This document shows positions 58,260 through 64,000 of a DNA stretch of 64,000 bases, piece after piece. This stretch comes from Candidatus Coprenecus avistercoris (GTDB lineage Bacteria; Bacteroidota; Bacteroidia; Bacteroidales; UBA932): the NCBI GenBank assembly GCA_018712275.1, contig DVHI01000030.1, positions 49,391 through 113,390 of the forward strand. Direction: 5' to 3'. Position 1 is the first letter of the stretch, and each line of letters begins with the position of its first letter. A program made the translations under genes and the position numbers. The notes below the pieces were generated by a model. That model made no database searches and was not told where the DNA came from. It was given only the letters and a program-made list of their open reading frames with translations.

Positions 58260-60416
58260 ATGAAATTCCGAATCGCCAGAGTTATCGGGCTTCTTGCCGT
58301 AACCTTGTCATCAGCCGCTGCAGCGGCTTCCCTGGACACACTTGGAGTCCAGGAACAGGAGAAAGGTATCCGTGAAAGGTCCGAATTTTCCATCTCAAAG
58401 CCATACGATCTTTTGAAAATAAGCCGGTTCAGCATCATCTACAGGAGCGGGAACAACGGCATCTTCAATCTGATGAACCATCCTGTCTACAATTCCTACG
58501 TAGAGGATTTATACATCAACCCCACAGGCGCCTCCATTGCCATACTGCCCAAGAACCGCAGGGATCTCTCAATTATTTCCAACCGCATCGAGAATCTGAC
58601 CCTCGCGAACATCAAAGGTGAGCGCAAGACCGTACCCGGCACCTCCGGAAAGGAGAAAAAAGAGGTACCGGCCATAACAGCCGTCACCTATACATCGGAT
58701 GCCAGGGAAGTTCTGACGGCGAACAGCCTCGGCGAGATATCAACCTACTCCACCGACGGATACCATCTGATGTCCGTCATCAATACCGGTAAGACTTATG
58801 ACCTGATAGCCATCAGTCCCAACAAGTATTTCATAGCCGCAAGCCATGGCAGCGAGATGGATATCTGGAACGTGGAGACTGCCGACCTCAAGCGCATCGT
58901 CCGCTTCGCCGGCCGTATCAACCACATAACATTCTCCCCCGACTCAAGGGAAATCGCTGTAAGCTGCGACACTGCCGGACTGCATATTGTCAACTCCATA
59001 GACCACCGCCGCAACACCGTAACCAGAGGAGTACTTGATGTTCGCTGCGCATCGTTCCATCCGGAAGGCAAATACCTGGCTTACGCCAGAAAGGACTCTG
59101 TTATCGTATACAACCTTATCAACCGCAGCGTAGTATGCCGCCTCGGAAGCGCCTTCGGCTCCCCCCTTTCCAATATAATAACCCTCAATTTCCACGCGAA
59201 CAACGGAGTCGTCACTCTTAGCCACAACTCCGGCAACAAGGTGATATTCTGGGACATGACATCCCTGCCTCCCCTATATAAGTCCCAGCTCAGCGAAGAG
59301 GTGGACAAACTCATGACGGACTGGATACGCCAGATGGACGGAGAGTCGATGGAAGAATACCGTGTCAGGGTAACGGACGACAACGCGGCCAGACAGAAAG
59401 CCATGCTTCTGGACCAGGCGGCCACAGCCATAGCCACCCAGACCATAAAGCTGGAGAACCCCTTCATCGGTGAAGAATACGACTCAGAGAACCACGCTAT
59501 AGACATCAAGTTCAACGAGCTCAACACCATCAAGCTGGAGATACCGGAAGACGAGTTCAACGAAGTCCGGAACGGAAACCTCTCATACGAGAATCCCGTC
59601 TACACCCTGGATGAAAACGACGAATTCCAGCTGGTCTATCTAGAGGTGGTCAACGAGGCTACTGACAAGATATACATATTCGACAAGCGCAGCTACATCA
59701 TTGAGGATGTGGCCTTCGAGGACGAAGGCCTGGACTTCATCCCCGTAGCCATGCTGCAGACCGTCAATATGGAGATGGAGGCCCTGCAGGAACAGACACG
59801 TCAGATCATGGAGGAGAGAAAGCAGGAGAATGTCATTACCGACAAGACCGAAATCACCATCAATTCAGAGATTCAGAGTGATTTCGATGCGGAAGGCAAC
59901 AAGATCTACAACTACAACCTCAACTACCAGTACGATGTCTCGGAAGGCTTCTCCTATCAGGAGGACTTCGGTCCCGGCAAATTCATGGTGAACGAGTCCA
60001 ATGCAGCCCTCACCATGCTCGAAGCCATAAGGACGGCACTTGGAGGGGACATGAAGAAATACCTGGATGAGGCCAAGGCCATCGACATAACCATCACCGG
60101 TACGGCCGATGCCATCCCTGTAGGACGCATACCCTACGACGGGGCATGCGGTGAGTTCAACGAGACCCCCTATTATGCCAAGGACGAGCTCTCCAGCATG
60201 ACCGTCACTGCCGAGACAGACATACGCAACAACGAGCAGCTGGCCTTTATCAGGGCCGCCAGCGTGAAGACCTGGCTCGAAGACAAGGTGGAAGAGCTGA
60301 AGACCTACAAGGACAAATGCATCTACAATTACAGGACAGAGGTCAGCGATGTAAGGGGTGGAGAATTCCGCAGAATAATTGTGGAGATAAAGTTCAGGGA
60401 TATATTCAACGAATAG
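58260..60416 (+). CDS. Exported WD40-like beta-propeller protein (paralogue 2)
   Basis: Same architecture; shared blocks such as VRVTDDNAARQKAMLLDQAATAIA, ENVITDKTEITI, GEFRRIIVEVKFRDI. Confidence 0.82.
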   Translation: MKFRIARVIGLLAVTLSSAAAAASLDTLGVQEQEKGIRERSEFSISKPYDLLKISRFSIIYRSGNNGIFNLMNHPVYNSYVEDLYINPTGASIAILPKNRRDLSIISNRIENLTLANIKGERKTVPGTSGKEKKEVPAITAVTYTSDAREVLTANSLGEISTYSTDGYHLMSVINTGKTYDLIAISPNKYFIAASHGSEMDIWNVETADLKRIVRFAGRINHITFSPDSREIAVSCDTAGLHIVNSIDHRRNTVTRGVLDVRCASFHPEGKYLAYARKDSVIVYNLINRSVVCRLGSAFGSPLSNIITLNFHANNGVVTLSHNSGNKVIFWDMTSLPPLYKSQLSEEVDKLMTDWIRQMDGESMEEYRVRVTDDNAARQKAMLLDQAATAIATQTIKLENPFIGEEYDSENHAIDIKFNELNTIKLEIPEDEFNEVRNGNLSYENPVYTLDENDEFQLVYLEVVNEATDKIYIFDKRSYIIEDVAFEDEGLDFIPVAMLQTVNMEMEALQEQTRQIMEERKQENVITDKTEITINSEIQSDFDAEGNKIYNYNLNYQYDVSEGFSYQEDFGPGKFMVNESNAALTMLEAIRTALGGDMKKYLDEAKAIDITITGTADAIPVGRIPYDGACGEFNETPYYAKDELSSMTVTAETDIRNNEQLAFIRAASVKTWLEDKVEELKTYKDKCIYNYRTEVSDVRGGEFRRIIVEIKFRDIFNE

Positions 60417-60437
60417 GAAATAAATCCAACACGATAC

Positions 60438-63176
60438 ATGAAACACATACTATTGCTCACATTGTCCGTCCTGATGACAGCAGGAACCGGACTTTACGGA
60501 CAGGACTCCCAGTCCGTTCTGGCCAAGGCAAACCAGCAGTATGTACTGTATGAGAATGCCAAGGGAGACAACAGTGCCGAGATGTACGACCATCTCTATC
60601 AGAGCTATACCCTCTACGTCAGTCTGCTTGACGCCTACTCGGACCCCAATGCCATGGACGCTGCCAGGGCAAGGCTGCTCCAGATATACCCTGCGCTGAA
60701 GAATGCGGCAATGTTCTTCTCCAACATGAACGACTCGCAGATGGCCTACAAGTTCGGAATAGCCTACATAAAGCTGCCCAAGAACCCGACCCTCACCTCT
60801 GAGCCTCTGTTCAAGGACGAGCTATACCCGCAGATAGTGTACAACACCGGCATATCGGCCTACAAGCTTCAGAACATAGATGACGCCATTCTCTGTTTCA
60901 ATGAATACCTCGCCACAGGAGAGGCTGCAAGGGCCAAGGACTGCATCGTATTCCTGAATATGATCTACCTCTCCCGCCACAATTACGTGGAACAGGAGAA
61001 AATCCTCAAGAGAGCCATCGCCGAATACCCCAACACCCTGGACTTCTACTATAACCTCATAAACCTCTACATCTCTACCCAGAACCAGGCAGAACTGATG
61101 GCCACTATCGACAAGGTGCTGCAGGTAGACCCCAACGATGTCAACGTTCTTCCCATCAAGGCCAGGATGGAGGAAGCCTCCGGAAATGTGGAGGGAGCTC
61201 TCGGCATCTACAAGAAACTGCTGTCGTTCTTCCCCGATGATCTGGCCATCATGAAGGGAATCGCAAAATGCAGTTTCAAGATAGGCTCCGAGATCAACAA
61301 CCAGGCCTATGCTGTGGTCGACGAGGCTCAGGGGATGGAGCTCAAGCAGAAAGCCTACCCCTACCTCTTCGATGCAAGGACCTATTTTGAGAAAATACTG
61401 CGCCGTGAGCCCGACTCGCAGGTATACATGAAGGGTCTGGAGGAATGCTACAAATTCATGGACATGACCGCCGAGTCCACAGTCCTGATGAGCATCATCG
61501 CCGAAGGAGGCTCCTTCGACTCCTTCGACAAGAGGCTGCAGGACTACAACCAGCTGGCCCAGAGTATCGGAGCCGTGGACACTGTCGGTACAACAGCCGT
61601 ATTCGGCGGCGATCCTCCTGTCCTTACCACCCTCATCACGGGATTCACCGAGACCAACTCCAACAAGGTAATTGACGCCGGAGAGAGCTTCTCCGTGGAT
61701 ATCTCCATCCAGAACAGCGGTCTGGGAGACGCGCACAACGTAAAGGTCCTCCTCTCCGAAAACAGCGGAATGGACCGTTATTTTGAAGGCTCAAGGGAGA
61801 TAGACGCCGGCATCATCAAGGCCGGCGAGACCAAGAGCTTCACTTTCCGCTACACCCTCAGCGAGACAGCACCCACAGCCAAAGCCAACATCATAGTATA
61901 TACCCTTGAGGAAAACGGTATGGACGCCGACCCCTCCAGTCTTGTCGTCAACATTCAGGAAATGGCCCGTCCCCGTCTGCTGATAGCCGACTACCAGTAT
62001 ATGTCCGCCAGAGGAACCTCAATTACACTTGGAGACAGAGGACAGCTCATAGTCGCCGTACAGAATGCCGGCCGCCTTCCCGCCAGGAACGCAAAGATAA
62101 CTTTCGAATGTCCTACCAACATCATAGCCACCGACGAGGTGGAGATAGCAGTGGACTCCATACAGCCCGGAGAAGTAATTCCCCTCAGCTTTGACTTCCT
62201 GGTCAACAAGAGATTTGACCTCGACTCCATCCCCATCGCAGTGAAAATCACCGAAGGCTCGACATTTGCCGTCGTCCAGGACGTATTCAAGGTCAAGCTG
62301 GGAGAATATCTCTCAACCGCAAACAAGATAGTCATCGAAGGCAAGCTGGACGCACAGCCCGTCATTGACACCGACTTCTCCCTGGCCATGGAGTCCGAGC
62401 TGCTGGAGAACGTACCCGCCGGCATCTCCCACCCCAACCGCTACGCCCTGATCATAGGTAATGAGGACTACTCCAGAGTCGGAGGCGGGGCCGAGATCAA
62501 CGTGCCGTTCGCCTGCAACGACGCCATCGTATTCAAGGAATACTGCGTGCGCACTTTCGGAATACCCGATGACCACATCCGCTACATCGACAACGCCACG
62601 GCAGGACTCATGAGAGAGTCCATAGACTGGCTCATCAACGTAGGCAAGGCCAATCCCAATTCAGAGATATTCTTCTTCTACTCCGGCCACGGCAGCAACG
62701 ACGAGGCCTCCCGCGAGCCCTATCTGCTGCCAGTGGACGTATCCGGCAAATACATCAAGCTCGGTATTCCTCTCAACGACCTCTACGCCAAACTTTCCGG
62801 GGTACCATGCCAGGGTGCCTACGTCTTCCTGGACGCCTGCTTCAGCGGCGGATACAAGAGCAAGGATCCTATCGTAGCCCAGAAGGGCGTGAGAGTAGTT
62901 CCCAAGTACTCCATGCTCGGAGGCAAACTGATAAGCTTCTCCTCCAGCTCCGGAGAACAGACATCCAGCGTATACTACGACAAGCGTCAGGGATATTTCA
63001 CATACTATCTGCTCAAGACAATACAGGACGCAAAGGGCAATATCTCACTGGGAGATCTTTACAAGAAGACAAAAGAGCAGGTTGAGGCCGCCACAGCCGT
63101 ATCCGGCAAACTGCAGACCCCCCAGGTACTCGTATCGCCCGACTGGACTGACTGGAACACCAAGGTGCTCAAATAG
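60438..63176 (+). CDS. Exported caspase-family (C14) protein with TPR-like N-terminus and CARDB-like domains
   Basis: Signal peptide; [25 protein letters not shown] (catalytic His) and [11 protein letters not shown] (catalytic Cys); CARDB-like [30 protein letters not shown]. Confidence 0.88.
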   Translation: MKHILLLTLSVLMTAGTGLYGQDSQSVLAKANQQYVLYENAKGDNSAEMYDHLYQSYTLYVSLLDAYSDPNAMDAARARLLQIYPALKNAAMFFSNMNDSQMAYKFGIAYIKLPKNPTLTSEPLFKDELYPQIVYNTGISAYKLQNIDDAILCFNEYLATGEAARAKDCIVFLNMIYLSRHNYVEQEKILKRAIAEYPNTLDFYYNLINLYISTQNQAELMATIDKVLQVDPNDVNVLPIKARMEEASGNVEGALGIYKKLLSFFPDDLAIMKGIAKCSFKIGSEINNQAYAVVDEAQGMELKQKAYPYLFDARTYFEKILRREPDSQVYMKGLEECYKFMDMTAESTVLMSIIAEGGSFDSFDKRLQDYNQLAQSIGAVDTVGTTAVFGGDPPVLTTLITGFTETNSNKVIDAGESFSVDISIQNSGLGDAHNVKVLLSENSGMDRYFEGSREIDAGIIKAGETKSFTFRYTLSETAPTAKANIIVYTLEENGMDADPSSLVVNIQEMARPRLLIADYQYMSARGTSITLGDRGQLIVAVQNAGRLPARNAKITFECPTNIIATDEVEIAVDSIQPGEVIPLSFDFLVNKRFDLDSIPIAVKITEGSTFAVVQDVFKVKLGEYLSTANKIVIEGKLDAQPVIDTDFSLAMESELLENVPAGISHPNRYALIIGNEDYSRVGGGAEINVPFACNDAIVFKEYCVRTFGIPDDHIRYIDNATAGLMRESIDWLINVGKANPNSEIFFFYSGHGSNDEASREPYLLPVDVSGKYIKLGIPLNDLYAKLSGVPCQGAYVFLDACFSGGYKSKDPIVAQKGVRVVPKYSMLGGKLISFSSSSGEQTSSVYYDKRQGYFTYYLLKTIQDAKGNISLGDLYKKTKEQVEAATAVSGKLQTPQVLVSPDWTDWNTKVLK

Positions 63177-63204
63177 TAGAATTTTTACTATCTTTGCCGC
63201 CCTT

Positions 63205-63651
63205 ATGGGAAAGGCTAAGAGCAAAATAGAAATCCGCAACAAGAAAGCCTCGTTCGAATACGAGTTTCTTGAGAACTATACCGCTGGAATAGTCCTTACC
63301 GGCACGGAGATAAAATCCATCCGCGCCGGTAAGGCTTCTTTGGTGGACAGTTGGTGCTATTTCGCAGGCGGTGAGCTCTATGTCAAGAACATGCACATAG
63401 CCGAGTACTGGTGGGGTACCTTCAACCGCCACGACCCCAAGCGCGACCGGAAGCTGCTGCTCACCCGCAAGGAGCTCCGCAAACTCGCCCGCGCCGTCAA
63501 GGAAAAGGGCCTGACCATCGTCACCCGCCGCCTCTTCATCTCAGAGACCGGCTACGCCAAGCTCGACATCGCCCTCGCCAGAGGCAAAAAAGAATACGAC
63601 AAGCGCGAGTCCATCAAGGAAAAGGACCTCCGCCGCTACTCACCTGAATAA
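63205..63651 (+). CDS. smpB: SsrA-binding protein
   Basis: [49 protein letters not shown] at 63205. Confidence 0.96.
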   Translation: MGKAKSKIEIRNKKASFEYEFLENYTAGIVLTGTEIKSIRAGKASLVDSWCYFAGGELYVKNMHIAEYWWGTFNRHDPKRDRKLLLTRKELRKLARAVKEKGLTIVTRRLFISETGYAKLDIALARGKKEYDKRESIKEKDLRRYSPE

Positions 63652-63654
63652 GAA

Positions 63655-63984
63655 TCACAGGAACTTTGCAACCGAATGATTGTTGGTGATGTACTTAATC
63701 AGGAAAATCTGCTTCCCCTCAACCTCATAAACATTGTAAAAGACATACCAGCGAGTAGCACTACTCGACTTAAATACAGAATACAATAATCTCTGCCCGT
63801 ACTTTTCAAAATAAGCAGGAGCAGGAATCTTCACCTTTAAATGAAGATTATCGCGAATATCGTCAAGGAGATCCTCTACATAACTGAATGCACTGTCTTT
63901 AAAGCCGAAGTATCCTTTTTCATACAGAACATCCACCAGTGCATTAAAATAGCTTAAGACTTCCGGGGCAAAAATCACTCTCAT
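63655..63984 (-). CDS. RelE/ParE-like toxin candidate (partner, if any, is outside the window)
   Basis: MRVIFAPEVLSYFNALVDVLY...RLLYSVFKSSSATRWYVFYNVYEVEGKQIFLIKYITNNHSVAKFL fits the RelE/ParE fold pattern. Confidence 0.6.
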   Translation of the reverse strand: MRVIFAPEVLSYFNALVDVLYEKGYFGFKDSAFSYVEDLLDDIRDNLHLKVKIPAPAYFEKYGQRLLYSVFKSSSATRWYVFYNVYEVEGKQIFLIKYITNNHSVAKFL

Positions 63985-64000
63985 GGCTATTCCCTTTCAT

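Overview
This is a Bacteroidales-type chromosomal window: moderately high GC, TTTG-N20-TAnnTTTG promoters, cydAB with a DUF4492 gene, and an atpD-C-B-E-F-H-A-G operon. The genus cannot be assigned from the sequence alone. Most of it is dense housekeeping sequence: the radA 3' end, topA, PBP1A, ddl, prmC, ispD, purH, mreBCD-mrdA-rodA, gcvP, cydAB, miaA, the complete F1Fo ATP synthase operon and smpB. No rRNA, tRNA, CRISPR array or prophage was seen.

The most interesting signal is at 34.8-42.1 kb. A single-copy REP-associated tyrosine-transposase-like gene (RAYT, Y1/HUH, 37425-38375) is bracketed by four intergenic elements of 167-168 bp (34837-35004, 37204-37371, 38461-38628, 41934-42100). Each starts ACGGTAAG or a close variant and ends CTTACCGT or a close variant. 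Each has ~35-bp imperfect terminal inverted repeats and a central hairpin, at the exact midpoint where it is clearest, so each element is one long imperfect palindrome. This looks like a Bacteroidetes REP/BIME-RAYT system.

Other observations worth checking: (i) a solute-binding protein - sensor/SpoIIE phosphatase/HATPase - STAS partner-switch operon with no ABC permease; (ii) two tandem exported beta-propeller paralogues followed by an exported TPR-CARDB-caspase protein; (iii) perfect inverted repeats that include the 3' ends of coding sequences (a ybaK-like gene and an HTH regulator); (iv) a peroxide-response oxyR/peroxiredoxin/thioredoxin module with a recognisable OxyR-like site.
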